This document shows, piece by piece, positions 12,775-26,099 of a stretch of 64,000 nt of DNA. The notes below the pieces were generated by a model. That model was not told the DNA's origin. It was given only the letters and a program-made list of their open reading frames with translations, and did no database searches. Source of the stretch: Zonotrichia leucophrys gambelii (Eukaryota > Chordata > Aves > Passeriformes > Passerellidae). The stretch spans positions 65,945,085-66,009,084 of the forward strand of contig NC_088170.1 of the NCBI RefSeq assembly GCF_028769735.1, read 5' to 3'. The stretch's first letter is position 1; every line of letters starts with the position of its first letter. The position numbers and the translations under genes were made by a program.

Positions 12775-15299
12775 TTTTCAAATAAAAAGGGTGATCTTGT
12801 GTAAGCAAACATTTATTTTGCTCATGTGTGAGAAGAACACATGATTACACAATGCCTAACTGCAGAGTAACATATTTTAGAAAAAGGAATCAGGTGGTTT
12901 TACAAGAGATAGTGTTGACTCATTTAGAAGTTCCTCAACAGTCCACTTAGTGCTCTTGCAGACAGATACTGGAAATGCAATGAGCTGATGCTGCTGCTGC
13001 AAAGTTTTACTTCCAGCTTTGTTTTCATAGAACTACATGTAATTTAATTGTACAAGCTCAGATACATCCCTTCATTGCACTGTTTCCCAAAAAGGTATCA
13101 GAGAAATTGTGAGAGAGCCAGGAAAGCCACCAAGGAACACAAAACTAACTTAAACTTTGGCTGACAGTCCAAAGGAACTCCAATCCTCCAGCTATCCCTA
13201 CAGCTGGACAATTTACCACATTGTCCAATTTTTTTACCAATTTACCACATCACAGAGCTCACATTGGCACTGCCAGAAATCTTAACCTGCTACAGAAGCA
13301 GCTTCAGCCTCTCAAAGAGCAAGCAGGAAACTGGCCAGGCACAGTATTCCTTAAAAATCTGTGTCAAGGAAACTAAATAGACGGGATTATAAAAAAAAGA
13401 AAAAGATAACAGGACAGATTATTCTCAGGGCAGGAGCCCAGTTTGGTTGCCTGATTTTTGTTTTGGCAGCTGCACATCCTGGGGATGCCTATTCAGGGAC
13501 AGATTTTACTTAAAGCTTCCACAGTGCTGTGTACAGAAGAAGCAGGAACAAAAACATGTCTCATGGACACGCACATTTTTAGAAACCCAGAGGAAGTGAG
13601 CCACTTGAGCAGCTCCCAGGCTCATGCTGTTTGGCTTTGATTTCTCAGTTATGAACACGAGTGGCTTTTCACACTGAGTGGAAGTGGATCTGAGAAGAAA
13701 ACAGCTTCTCCAAGCACAACTCATCCAGCTGAGGGATGCAGAGTTTCCACTCCCAGCAACAGTTCTGGAGATCAAAGCAGCAGCCAGTCAGAGGGAGCCC
13801 AGGCATTGTTTGCTTCATAGACTCTTACATACAATTATGTAACGTCATTAAGAGGTGTAATTATGGAGCCCAACCATGCATTTTTGCTGTTGAAGCCAAA
13901 GTATGCTTAATGGTGTAATTACTTTTAAAAAAGAGCTCCCACGACTAATTACATCCACAGGGAGACGAGCAGCAAAAAGCTTCGTAGTGTAATAGTGGGA
14001 ATGAATTATGTGTCTGGTGGTTTCACTCCTCATTCCAAGCACAGCAGTGTAAACACTCCTGGCAGACCCCTCAGCTCCCTGTGCCTTCCACAGCACCAAG
14101 ATGATCACTAGCAACAAGGCCATGAACAGCAAAATCCTCTGAATAACAGCCAAGGCCAAGTGACCTTCATGCTGCACAGGAATGATCCCATTTCACCCCC
14201 AATGAGTTGGATATGGCACTGCTGGGCTGTGCAGGCTGTGATCAACCATCACCATGACACACAAAGAAGTTTTTGGGTGACTGATGGGATCCTCAGCCAT
14301 GCGCCTTGTGCCTCCTGCCTGTTCAACCTTCCTGATTTTTGAGATTTTCAGAGCCTTCTGATGTTTACATTCTTGTAATGAACTTTCTCACACACCTTAT
14401 GAAAATAACTTATTGGTTTCCATTCTTTTATGGAGGAGGAGAAATCTGATGAACTGTTGGTTTGTCCAGTGTCATTGGCGAGGTGGCACTTTCACCCTCC
14501 AACTCACTATCACTTTTGGAAATCTATAAATGTTGGAGTCAGAAATTAAACTTCCCTTTTTTTGCCTTGAGAACAGCAGTGTGTCCAGGTTGTGTTACTT
14601 CGCGTCCCACAGTGACACTTTTTGTTTGCCAGGTACCTGTCTGAGGTTGATTGATGTCACAGGGTGAATCCAAGGGGAAGACCTTGGCAAATGCTTGCCC
14701 AGGGCCAAGCACCACCTGCAGTGTCAGTGTTGTACTGGCCACCAACCCCTCCAGGTGACAGTCACAGGATGCTCTTGGCTGGTCAAGGAGAGCCACATCA
14801 CAGACCATGTCACCCAAATCCAGCTCCTGCCAAGCACCCACACCATGCTCCCATGCTCACTCCAAAACCAACAACATGAGGAACTGGCTCCAATCCACCT
14901 CTCCCTGCCAACCTTTCCCATCCCATGTCTCTCATGAACTCAGGGCAGATGAGGATTTGGCCTTACCCCACTCAGGAGCCATCCCCTCCAGCCCTGTCAG
15001 TGAAACACCGGAAAATAAACACAGATATACCCAAAACATTGGTCTGGAGCCAAGGAAGTATTACAGTATTCCTCAGATCCATTTGTCTCACTGCCTGAGA
15101 TGGAGTTTATTACTAGGGTGCTGTGGCACTGTGAAATTTATGGGCCACAGACTCACTCCATCCATTCCAAAGAGACAGGGAACAATTAACACCTCCCTGT
15201 TCCTGATGCTTCTCCTTTCTGCTTTTGGCTTGTTCGATTCCGCTTCCCTTCTTCATCCTCCTATTATAGAAACAGCAGAGTACAACCAGAATTTATCTT

Positions 15300-15318
15300 T
15301 TTTTTTTTTTTTTTTTTT
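15300..15318. repeat. Poly(T) run
   Basis: A T stretch of about 19 bases with no clear retroelement body beside it. Confidence 0.9.
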
Positions 15319-15975
15319 CCAGACAGCCTTTAAGAGAGCAGAAAGCCTCCCCAGGGTGGACACTTGCTGTCCTCAGCTCCAGCCCCAGGCTCCAATATTC
15401 AGCTCCACAAGCAGAGATCAGCTGCAGCCATTAAAATGAAATCTGCTGGGTTATGCCTGGAAATGCATTTCACTTTACTAGCATGATTCCAGCAAAGTTT
15501 ATCAAATTGGGACTGTGTGATGCCTAGCAGAAAGCCTGAGTGGTTTCCTAACAGAGCTTTGCTAGCCAGTGCCACATCTCACCCAAATTACTTCTGCAAG
15601 TTCCACTTAACACCCACAGCCTCTGCTCCCTTCGGTGCTTCACAGCTCAAATAACCTCCTGCCCTCCAGCTTTGGGAAGAATATTGAAATTCCCATGATC
15701 ACACAAAAAAGGCTCTCTCATTTTGGGAAAAACCCAGGACCATTTCAGCTGAGATGTCTGAGGAACAAGTGGGTCCAGGTAAATTGAGGAAAAAAATCTT
15801 GAAAAAATAAATGAAGGTTATGTGAAAATCCAGAGTCTCTAAGTTGGTGACTTCAGAACAGTTTTGAGTATCAATTCTATTAGTAAGTAAGCTGAATATT
15901 GGGTTTTGGGGTTTTTTTGCCTCAATAAGAGCAAAAAATGATGTTCTTCAGGGCTACAGTGATTTACTTGGGAAA

Positions 15976-16220
15976 TGTGGAAAAAAAACCCAGGAACAGG
16001 AAGAAGTCAGTCCAAAGGCAGGGCAGTGCTCCTTGCTGTGCTGGAGCTTTATTGTGCTGATGCCAGGCCACAAGGGCAGGACAGCTCACATGGGAGGACT
16101 GGACACACAGACTTTGAGGGAGGAGGGCAAGACTGAGTTTGGGGTCCAAAAGGGAAAAGCAAAAAATAGAGGTATAAAGCGTTAAAATGAAGGAAAATGT
16201 CAAAATTTCTTTTCCCCACA
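15976..16220 (-). mobile_element. Candidate ERV LTR (245 bp)
   Basis: On the minus strand the element begins TGTGGGGAAAAG and ends TTTCCACA, so it has TG...CA termini. It contains a weak TATA-like CTTTATACC about 40 bases in, and AATAAAGCTCC about 75 bases before the 3' end, the order expected in an LTR. The sequence just before its 5' end on that strand is the purine block GGGAGGAT, as in a polypurine tract before a 3' LTR. I see no matching target-site duplication and no internal genes, so the family assignment is unproven. Confidence 0.5.
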
Positions 16221-17501
16221 ATCCTCCCTGCTGATGTTGATCATAAATAAAGGCACAAGCTCAATCTAGTGGTACATCTCTTTCTGATACCAAATAAATT
16301 CTTTTTAGGTTGAACTGATGGGTGCTCACAGTACTTTGAGATTTTTATACAAAGCAAGTTTCAAAACTCCAGGAAGAAAACATCATGACAAACACTTTTG
16401 CTTTTTGAAAACACAAGCTGCAAAGCTCCTCACACCAGTTTTGGAGCAGCAAAGGGAGATAATAAAGGCAGACATAAAGCTGGTAGACAAGAAAATACAT
16501 GCCAAGTATTTTGGAGCACTTGGCTGAAGACAAGCGGATGGTTATGTACCCAAATGAGCTGGCTGCATTTTCAAAATGTGAAAATTCAGCTTGTGGATAT
16601 TGATTTCCAGGCAAGCCTGGTTCACTTCACTCCCTAGGGCTTAACTGCCTTTGAAGGTCTTTAAGAGCCTGTCCAGAAAACATCTGCTTACTTCAGGGCT
16701 GTTTTAACCATGGGCTATTTCTTCACTCTGAGAGCAAATCAGCAATACACTGACTCCAAAGAGGTGCTCCAGCCTTCATGGAAAGCCTTTCCCATTTTGC
16801 TTGCGAAATTGCTTTCCTGGGCACATTTTAAGCAGGACACAGAAGTGGCATCCCTGATCAGCAAGGAGAAAATTTCCACTTTTGGTACAGAAAGCTCTGA
16901 ACTTATTGAAAAAATAGGATTGATTTAGCTCATGTCTGCCCTCCAGGCCAGGCTCTGAGGTCTCTCTTTGCAGTGAGGTGCATCCATAAGAGGCAAGAGC
17001 CTGGGAGCAGCTGAAAGGTCCTGGCAGGCCCAGAGATGGGTCTGGGACACCCATGAGGTGCCAATGAAGCTGTGACACTGAGCAGCATGGCTGGTGTGCA
17101 GGATGGCAGCTGGAGGCCAGCTCTAAGCTTAGGGTTCAAGGAGCAGTGCTCAAAATAAGCCAGAAAATGCAACATCCTTCAGCTACCTGAAGTTACCAAG
17201 GAAGCAAAAACCACCAGAACTGGGCCTGATAAATAGCTGGTAAAATCCCATCACCTGTGCCCTCACTGGAGCCAATGTCAGCTTCAGGTCACAGGAGAAC
17301 TCCTCCACTTCTTCCAGCCCATCCAGCCCCAGGGTCCTGCCCCATAGCAGGCATGGTGCCATGTTGTGAGCTAATTCTTCACCCCATCTGTGATTTCCAT
17401 CTGAGACACTCACATCTACCCAAATTCAGACAGCACTGGTCATACCATGAGCCCAGACTGTCAACACAAGGTTGGGGAACCAACCAGAGAAAAAATGCTA
17501 T
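16221..17501. other. Intronic sequence without a recognised feature
   Basis: If the candidate LTR at 15976-16220 is a 3' LTR, internal retroviral sequence would be expected here on the minus strand, but no gag, pol or env peptide is visible in the translated frames. Confidence 0.5.
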
Positions 17502-17651
17502 TCACTGGAATGGTTATTAACATTCAGTTGCTTTGCTAGAGGCATTCCACCCAGCCCTGACCTCCTCCAAATCTATTTATCTACTATAAATGGATTTCAT
17601 TCAGACGCTGATATCAAGCTCTGTGTAATGAGCCAAAGATTTCAGTGGACA
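17502..17651 (+). repeat. 150-bp dispersed repeat, copy 1
   Basis: It starts TCACTGGAATGG and ends AGTGGACA, and has an exact-length partner at 19558-19707 in the same orientation. By hand alignment the first 81 bases are identical and 8 mismatches fall in the last 69. It includes a TATA-like CTATAAATGG at about 17583. Family not recognised; the mismatches change the translation freely, so it is not a coding exon. Confidence 0.9.
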
Positions 17652-17671
17652 GTTTTGAATCTTCGTCACTA

Positions 17672-18090
17672 GTCACAGAGTAATTCTGGTAACCCTGGAG
17701 GTCTCTAGTCTACCCCACCATGTAAAACACATCCAATTAGATCTTGTGCTCAGGGCCATGTCCAGCCAAATTGTCAACACTGCCAAGGTGGACATGCCCC
17801 AGATGCTCTGGAAAGCTTCCACCATCTGATGACATCCATGGTAAAAAAACTTTTCCTACATCTAACTAGAATTTCCCATCTTGCAACTTGTGCCTTTTGC
17901 ACCTGTCCTGTCACCACAAACGTCTGAGCAGAGCTGAGCTCGTTGTTCTTTACACCCATCCTCCCATCAGGAGCCTGCAGACAGCACGAATATCTTCCTT
18001 GAGTCCTCTCCTCTCCAGGCTGAACAAATCCTTCTCAGCCTCTGCTGGTGCACTCTGTGCTTCATCCCACAGCTCCTTGACAGCCTGTGA
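17672..18090 (-). mobile_element. CR1 LINE 3' fragment
   Basis: Read on the minus strand, it contains TTCAGCCTGGAGAGGAGAGG, then a stretch matching the CR1 3' region in order (TAGGAAAAG followed by TTTTTTTACC, GGTGGAAGC, GGCAGTG, GACCTCCAGGGTTACC) and ends near ATTACTCTGTGAC, like the ATTCTGTGA-type CR1 terminus. The element is 5'-truncated and degenerate. Its 3' end lies about 20 bases from the end of the 150-bp repeat copy 1. No intact ORF. Confidence 0.75.
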
Positions 18091-19557
18091 GTGAATCAAT
18101 GTTTTAAGGGGACATTTATACCCATGGAGCCCAAAAAATGGTGTTTTCCTTCTGGCAATGCTAAGGCACAGATGCACACCCAGGATGAAGGATTTACTGC
18201 CTGGGCAGGTACAGCTGAGCTGCAGGAACCAGCTGTGTGCTCACTTCTCCCCTCACAGCGGGAAGTGAAACCAGACAAATAAATCCTGAAGCCAGCAAAC
18301 AGCAGACAATGGAGAGTCACTAAACTATGGTAACACAGCCATGTGTGGTCACAACCAGAAACTGCACCATTATTTTTGTCCTAAACCAAACACAGCACTA
18401 GATCTCTTCAGCAAGGGCCCATCTGGGCAAATAATCCCCCAAAAACCTTTTTTTCTTTTTCTTTTCTGCAACCTTTGTTCTTTTAGCTATTGAAGTAAAT
18501 TATTTTTCTGTCTCTACTCTGGGGTTTATGTTTGGCTGGCGAATGTTGAATTTCACACCAAGAGAAGGAGACTGTGTGCCAGGTAATGTAAAAATACAAT
18601 CAGATAAAAGAATTCCTCTGCTCAGAAAGGAAGGCTTTGGAGGGAGCAACCTGTGGCTACAGAGACTTAACTTCACTCACTAAAATTCAGAGCAGCTGCA
18701 GCATCTCTTTAAAGCTGGTTCAGGCTTTCAGTGAAAGTTCACACAGCACACTGGGGAAGTCAGGACTCAGTGAATTGGGCAGGCACAATCAAAGTTGATG
18801 GTGGTGCTCTCCAGAAACTAATGCATCTTCATTTGCAGCACAAATGATACAGGGACATCATTATTTGCAATAAATGTTTTTTTTAAGAGCATTATTAGCA
18901 CCAAGTGATTATTTGGAGATATCAGTTGTTTAAATACAGCCAGTGTGGCAGAGTGGTTGTTTGTTCATAGAAGGAGAAAGAAGGGTGAGACAACTGTGCT
19001 ATGCATCATATAATTACAGCAGCAGGGCTGGGCTTTTTTTGGTGATGAAAAGCTCCACAGTAACTCCAAAATGCGCTCAGCTGGTTTTTATTTATTACTG
19101 CCATCAGCACAATCTTTCTTAAGGATTAGGGGGAAAAAAAAAGTGAGAATATTTCATAAAATTCACTTAGTCTTTTATGTATGACCATTAATGTGTCTGA
19201 ACACTGACTTCTTCTCTTTCTTCTTTTCATTATTTGATGTATAAGCATCTCTGACCATGCTGGATGGAGGCATTGAGAACACTAGGGGAGCTCCTGGTTT
19301 GAAAGTTATACCAAGGCAACAGAAATCTTAAACTTATTCTTGAAAATGTTTCAAAAACAAAAGACAATATTCATTCTAAGAATAAATTTCACTTGATCTT
19401 GCCATGCTCAGACATATGACTCAGATCCTTGATTCTGAGAGCACATATAAGGATCAGTTCAGGGCTGAACCTAGGACTTCTTACATGTACAAAGCAGGAG
19501 AAATAGGTGCTTTATTTTTCATTTCACTGTTATTTTCTTTGGCTGTTTGCACAGCCC
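18091..19557. other. Intronic sequence without a recognised feature
   Basis: No gene or repeat family is recognised between the CR1 fragment and the second 150-bp repeat. Confidence 0.5.
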
Positions 19558-19707
19558 TCACTGGAATGGTTATTAACATTCAGTTGCTTTGCTAGAGGCA
19601 TTCCACCCAGCCCTGACCTCCTCCAAATCTATTTATCTGCTATAAATGGATTTAATCCAGACCCTGATAGCGAGCTCTGTGTAACGAGCCAAAGATTTTA
19701 GTGGACA
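19558..19707 (+). repeat. 150-bp dispersed repeat, copy 2
   Basis: Same-orientation partner of 17502-17651, 2056 bases away and with no length change. Its flanks differ from those of copy 1; no CR1 lies beside it. Confidence 0.9.
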
Positions 19708-20896
19708 AAGTTTTACAAAGTTCAGAGAGTGGCACTCTGGCTCCCAGGGCAAGGCTGGCTTAAACCAATGGAGCTGTTCTCAAACTGTGTTTCCATCCCC
19801 TTGCTCCCCACTGCACACTGTCCAGGGATGGTGTGAATGCTGCTGCTCCCTGCTCTTTGTCAGGAGCTAAAGCTTGCAGTGTGAGCACTGCCTCATGTCA
19901 GCCAGGAAAGTTTGGCTTTTTGGGATTTTGTCTGAGCACCCTGTGTAATCTACATAACTGTTCTTTTCTTTCTTTGCCCTGGATTCCTTCGGTCATTTCT
20001 TGTTTTGGTTTTCTTGGTTTCCTACGAAAAAATAACCAGATGCTGTTTATTTCCCTCCTGTAATTTTCAATCTGTTGGAAATGACTAGTACAGGCCTAAT
20101 CAATTGCTGATTCTCTATTTAAAAAACACGGATGTTCAACATGGATGTTCAGTTTGTACAACCCTCTAAGCAGGAGTAAATTTTACTCTTCTAACCCCAT
20201 GCTGGGTTGCAAAATACCCATCTCCATCTTGCCTAATGTAAAGCCATCAAGTTTTGCTGTATGCTGCTTTTTTTATGAGATATGTCATCATCAGTTCACA
20301 TATAATTAATAAGCCATGACCCTCAGCTAATAAGCAGTGAGAGTGCACAGATTTATAGGTGGCTGGGTGTCTGCTCCACTGGTTCTGGCTTTGGCAGTGT
20401 TTCCTTCTCCAAACTGCAATCCCTGTGACACCGTCACAGCTCATACATACCTGAGGTGAGGCTCCTTGTTGACCCACTCTGAGACAGCACCAGTGCTCTG
20501 TGCCATTGCTTCTGCCCATTAAAGTCTATTTCTCATTATTTCATAAGTAACACAAAAATTAAACTGCATCTGAGGCAGCAGGGAAATCAATCTTCTCCAG
20601 AGAATCACTCCAGTTAAAAAATTCAATAAATATTTTATCCATTTAGGCACTATATATATTTTTAAAAAACTGTAGCAAGAATACACTTAAAGAGAAGGCA
20701 GAAAAAATATGTCTTAAGTAGCCAGCATCTACACTGCAATAATATTCTTCTTTATACACTCAGACAAGTGTTTTTAGGAAGACAGATGATGTCTAAATGT
20801 TCTTTCTTGATAATTTCTTGTGTGCTTTCAATTTTCTGCAGATAATTAATCATTGTAATAGGAGCATTTAGACTTTTAAACACACATTTTTTCACC

Positions 20897-20915
20897 AAAA
20901 AAAAAAAAAAAAAAA
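20897..20915. repeat. Poly(A) run
   Basis: An A stretch of about 19 bases inside an otherwise complex AT-rich segment. Confidence 0.9.
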
Positions 20916-23900
20916 GTCAGTCAGGCTGGTAATGTGATAACTGTTCTCCGATTAATTAGATTTTCAGCGTGAGGTATTCTATAAAAGCACATCTATTCAG
21001 AATGTGGTGTAACACCAAGCAGTCTTGTAGCTAATACTGGATCTTTACAGATTTAAATGAGGCTGCCACATTTTGTCTGCGGTTCTTGAGCTAAAATATT
21101 CAACTTGCTACAGAAAAACATTTATGAACATTTATTCAACCCTACATTCCCACACAAAGGCAGGTTATCGATGTGACTTGCTCCAGGAACGCAAGTTTTA
21201 CAATCTCAATCCATTTTAAAGAGTCAGGAGTGAAACAAAGGCAGGGTCTAACCTGATCAATGAGAGGCACAACACCAGACCCTGCTTAATTCAAAAGTGG
21301 ATTCAGGAATCCCCGAGGATTCTGCTGGAACAACACTTTCAGCAAATCACGAGCTGGCAGCAGAGCTGGGGGTAATTCATTTATATCCACCAAGAGAAGC
21401 AGCAGTTTTAAGGACAACTCCCACATGCCCTCAAAATAATGAATCCTGAGCTGTAGCATTCTCTTTCACAGCTTCACACCCCTCAGAGCTGGAATCAAGA
21501 GTTATCTGTATGAGCAGGTCACATTTTTGCTGTGGTTCCCTGCTCTGCCCCAGTGGGATACAATGGATTTGGGGGAAAAGACCAATATCCAGGAACACAC
21601 TTGTTGCCTTAGATCCCTGGATATCCGTGGTGTAAATCTTCATCCACCAGCCCAGCACCAAAGCATCCCAAAGGATGTGGGGATGCGTTTTAGGGCCATT
21701 CCTCAGTGGGAGCCAAGGCTGGCAGTGTCTGTGTCACCAAGACTGAACAATACCATGAGCATGAAAGCAGCAATGCCACAGCTGGAGATCATTCCCAAAA
21801 CACAGGGTGCATTATCATTTTCCCAACTTCTGCAGCACTTACAGTTTCTTTCATAGAAACCTTACAGCTACAGAGGGACCCTTATCTTTCCTGGCAAAGC
21901 CAGAACATTCTTTAAGAGCCTGCCTAGTGCAATATGTGGGTCTTTTCTCTCTTTTCACCTTGACAGCTGCACAATGTTGCCCTCGCTCCTGTTCCATTTA
22001 TCCCACTGGGAACTCTTAGATTAAGTAACTCCTAGATAAGAGTGGGAAATTAGTCATCATAAACACGTGGGCCCAGTGAAGAACTCCAACTTTCAAACAG
22101 CAAAAGAGCTTTTGCTGCAGTGCTAACACTCTGCTGAACTCCACAACTCCTGATGAGATTGCTATTTTTTGGTAGGGTAAAAAGCTTTCAATCAGCAAGT
22201 AAGAGGTTGTCCCAGAAAAAGAGTTCCTGTTGATAAAGAATGGAGAATTATTTTTGTCTTTCAAGATGTCTAGGACAAAGAATAATTCCCAGAACCTGGG
22301 TCTACCATGATTTCTGAGCAGCACTGCATTATTATGTGCATAGTCTGATTGGTTTCAGCAAGAGCATGGAAGAGTCTGATCCTGATTGACCCCTCAGTAG
22401 CAAGGGCCTGAATTCACAGATTTTCTGATGATTCACCAAGGCCCACAGAATTTGGAAGTTAAATTGGCTTCAAACCTATCTAACCTCAGCATTCACCATG
22501 CAAAACTGTTCTCTAACTGGAATTGTGAGTTCTTACAGAAAGACTTTGCACCTACCATCAGAGCACCTCAGAGATACTAATTCATTCAAGCTCATAATCC
22601 TGCTGTGACTAAGAAATGTTGTGGTCCCTGTTTTACTGGTATGGAAATGGAGATCTTGAACATCCATATTTTTTGGACACAGGAGTGTGAGGAATCACCA
22701 CAAAAAGTAAAGCTAAAATTTTCTACCACTCAGTCTGTGCCTTCAACCTTAATAAAATACATCTGCTTTAAACAATGAGGTTTTGGATGGAATGTTAAAA
22801 GAAAGATTTAGGCTTTAAAGAAAGAAGATGGGGTTGTTCTGACAACCCTCTTGCCTCTTTCACACCGTGGAGCAGCAGAACTACAACTTGATTTTGTACC
22901 ACACAATACACAGAACTCCCAACTGGTCAGTTCTTGGCACTTCTGTGCCAAAACTGAAGAGCTTTTCCTGCCAACCAGAACTGCTGTGTTATTGTTATTA
23001 ATCATCTGTTCAGGCCACTGGTGTGCAAGAACATCATGCTGGAAATGCTCCCTTTTCTCCACAGCTCTGGAGAACCATCTCCTCTGCACTGTTGGAAAGA
23101 ACTTCCAAAAGCAGAGCAAATTCTGAGCTGCCAATAACAGCCATGTGTCTGTGAGGCCACTGTGTCACGTTCTCCTGTTCACTGTAAATGGGGGACTGCA
23201 GAAGTGGAGAGCAGCTTCAGAGATGCACTGAGGCTTCCACTTAAAGCAAGGGCTCAGCCTCTTGGCTGTTTAGTAATTTTACAATAAAACTCAAGAGATT
23301 TCATAGTTCCACTGTCAGTTGGAAATTGATGCTATGTAGGAAACGAGGAGGGCTTTGCTCCTGCACTTGATTTCTCTGTTTTCCATGAGCAGAGCAACAA
23401 TAATTGGTCCAGAATTTATGATGCCATGGCAAAAGTCTGTCTGCAGGGCACAGAAGAGAGACCCAGCCCCGTTATCCCCCAGAGGCAAGGCCCTGTGCTT
23501 GCCCTGCTGTATGACCAACAGCAGTGGAGCATCTTCCATCCATCCCTCCAGCAAATTTCCTGCAGCACAGACACCCAGCTGCCCTGAGCAGAGTCATGAC
23601 CTCCAAACCACTGCACAAAGGCTTGGGATGGCTTGGCTGCTATCCCCTGCCAGCCCAGGGCATGCCACAACGATCCCAGGGACAAAAGGTTCAATATCCC
23701 AACCCCAGGCTCAGCCTTTTTCCCATGGATGTGTCGATAACACGAACGATCCACACCCCAGTGGATCAGCACAAACACACCACACAGAGGCAGCTTGAAG
23801 CTCAGAGAGCAAAATCTGCAGCTAAGGACACTCATGACTCAGTCTGGTTACTCCGAAAGCAGCTCTTGTGGGTGGCAAGAAGTGGATGCAGGCACCGTAG

Positions 23901-26099
23901 AGCCTGGCAATGATGACAAATAACCCAGAATGCTTCAAGTGCTTGTGCTTGATATAAAGATCAGAATTTTTGCATATTTTCCCATATTTTCTGGTTATTA
24001 TAGAGCCAAATTCTGATGAGACCTGATGTTTATATCATTTTGTCACAATAGTTAACTTTGATTTTAAAAGTTGGCTCAAGTCACATGGAGAGCAACCTGT
24101 AAAAGCAGCCTATACGATTGGAGCTGCCATTTTTTGTGGATTTAAAAAACTACACACTGAAATTCTACTGGACAATCACTATACACTTTACAGAGACAGC
24201 TCCTGGCCTGAGGGATTTGCAGAGCAAATAAATGCAAACAGGGAAAACTAAATGAGACATCAGAAGGTCAGATGAATATGGAAAGATTAATGGAAGTGAG
24301 ATGAGGGGAATATGGCTACTAGGAGGCAGTTGTATGGGAGGAAGGTAGAGCTACACCATGGGGATTGGAGCCTGGTCAAGCAGATTTCAGCAAAAATACT
24401 AGAGTTTTTAGGAGGGGCAAAAGGTGGTTTTTTGACAGACACTTTTCACTCTTCAGCTCTGTCTCCTAGCATATGCTCAAAATGAATCTGAGTTCTTCTT
24501 GGACATGAGGACCTTTTCCTCTCTCCGTCCACTTGTTGGTATCCTGTAATGTTTGAGAGGGGCTACACCAGCCCTGGCAAAGCTCTGGGATCTCAGTTCC
24601 TGGAATCTCTATCAGGCAAGATATCCCCAGGTAATGGCACTGAACAGCCTGTCCTGTCACATCCCTTGTGCAGCCTGGAGCCATCCCAGGCACCTTGGAT
24701 GGGTCCTCCAGGGCAAGCATTTACCAATCCTATATACTGCAGCTCCTCAGACATGGCAGCTGTGCTCTCTACACAAAGCTTGCCCAGGAAAGATCACAGA
24801 GTGAGGCATCATTTTGTGATCCTTGGCTGTAAATTTGCACTTTCCAAAGATGCTCATATCCTACTGAAAGCATAAAGGAAAGACAGCTGAAAATTGCTGT
24901 CTGCTGAGTGACTGCAGTTTGAAGACTCCTCTGAGTACAAAAGAAAGGAAAATATTGTTCTCTTCAAGCTTATGGATCTCACCAATCCAGGGATGAGCTT
25001 CAGGGTCAGGCAATTTCATGTTTCACAGATGAGTGCTTGGAAGCCCAAGAAGAAAATTACCCTGGTGCAAAAAAAAAAAAAAAAACCCAAAACAACCCAC
25101 AAATACCTATTCAGCTAGTGCCAGGAGGGCTGTGCAGCCTCAGAGCACTCATGAGTTCAACTGCTGCAGTGGAGCAAGAGCTGGCTCCTGCTAAGCACTG
25201 GCAAAAACATTCCCTTGGTATCCACTTGTACTGCCAGAGCTCAGAGCAGAGGTTTCCATTTCTGCTCCCAGGGGATGTGAGGGTGAGATGGGACACAGAG
25301 CTGGGCCAAAGCAGGGAGCTGGCACACACAGCCCCTGCCCTGCAGACAGAGATTATTTTCTTTTCCAACTTATCTGTAAAATCTCTTCTATGGAGACCTT
25401 TTTTTTTTTTTTTTAACTGCATTTTATATTAAAAATAGATGTCTCTGTGATGTTACAGCATCTGTTAGCAGAGGTTGTTATCAGCCTGCAACAGCTCAGA
25501 AATCAGGTTTGATGGAAGGGGTGGTGTCCCCAGCAGCCCAAACACATGGACAGACTGACATGGTCTAACCCAGCTCTTGTCCATCAGGTAGCCAACACCC
25601 ACTTTGCAGCAGCCCTCTCCCATTCAGTGGGAATTTTGCTTTTTCCTTTAAAAATAAACACAGCTGGGCTATGAGTCTGGGTGTGTACATCCCATGAAGC
25701 AGTAAATGAGATATTTCAACAAAAAATACTCTGTGGGGAGTTTATACCTCAGAGGGATGGAGGAAATGCAGCCCTGGGATATGAGGCTTTCCATCCTACA
25801 CCACCCTTGTGACAGGAGTACAGCTGGAGAGGCCCTGGGGAATTATTTGAGGGTTGATTGCAAATTCTCCCCTTTACAGGTGGCTGAGCTGGATACTGTG
25901 CTGGATATGAACAGCAGGACCAGTCTTGGGGACTTGAACTTGGGAGGGAGGTTTAAACAAGGTAAAATTAACTTTGGACTGTAGAATGGGGATGAATGAG
26001 TCCTCCCTGGCATCCTGGAAGATGTAAGAGTTCCCCTGAGAAGCATTAGGATCCCTCTCACTTGAGTGAATTTTGACTGCTTTGGACAAAATGATGGAG

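Larger units (their letters stand above)
8636..15975. other. Intronic sequence without a recognised gene
   Basis: It holds a 20-bp tandem duplication (10937-10976), a short TTTG repeat (12758-12774) and a T run of about 19 at 15300-15318. The longest plus-strand ORF (14807-15439) runs through the T tract as poly-Phe and has no recognisable domain. The segment 13780-14010 is treated in the findings as a candidate conserved element. Confidence 0.5.

Noticed and set aside
14807..15439. 210-codon plus-strand ORF
   Set aside because: It passes through the T run as poly-Phe, has no recognisable domain and no splice or codon-use support.
16221..17100. Retroviral internal region next to the candidate LTR
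   Set aside because: No gag, pol or env peptide is visible in any frame, and the frames present are short.
17472..19701. Two similar peptides suggesting duplicated exons
   Set aside because: They come from the 150-bp repeat; mismatches are mostly amino-acid changing and no splice sites flank the copies consistently.
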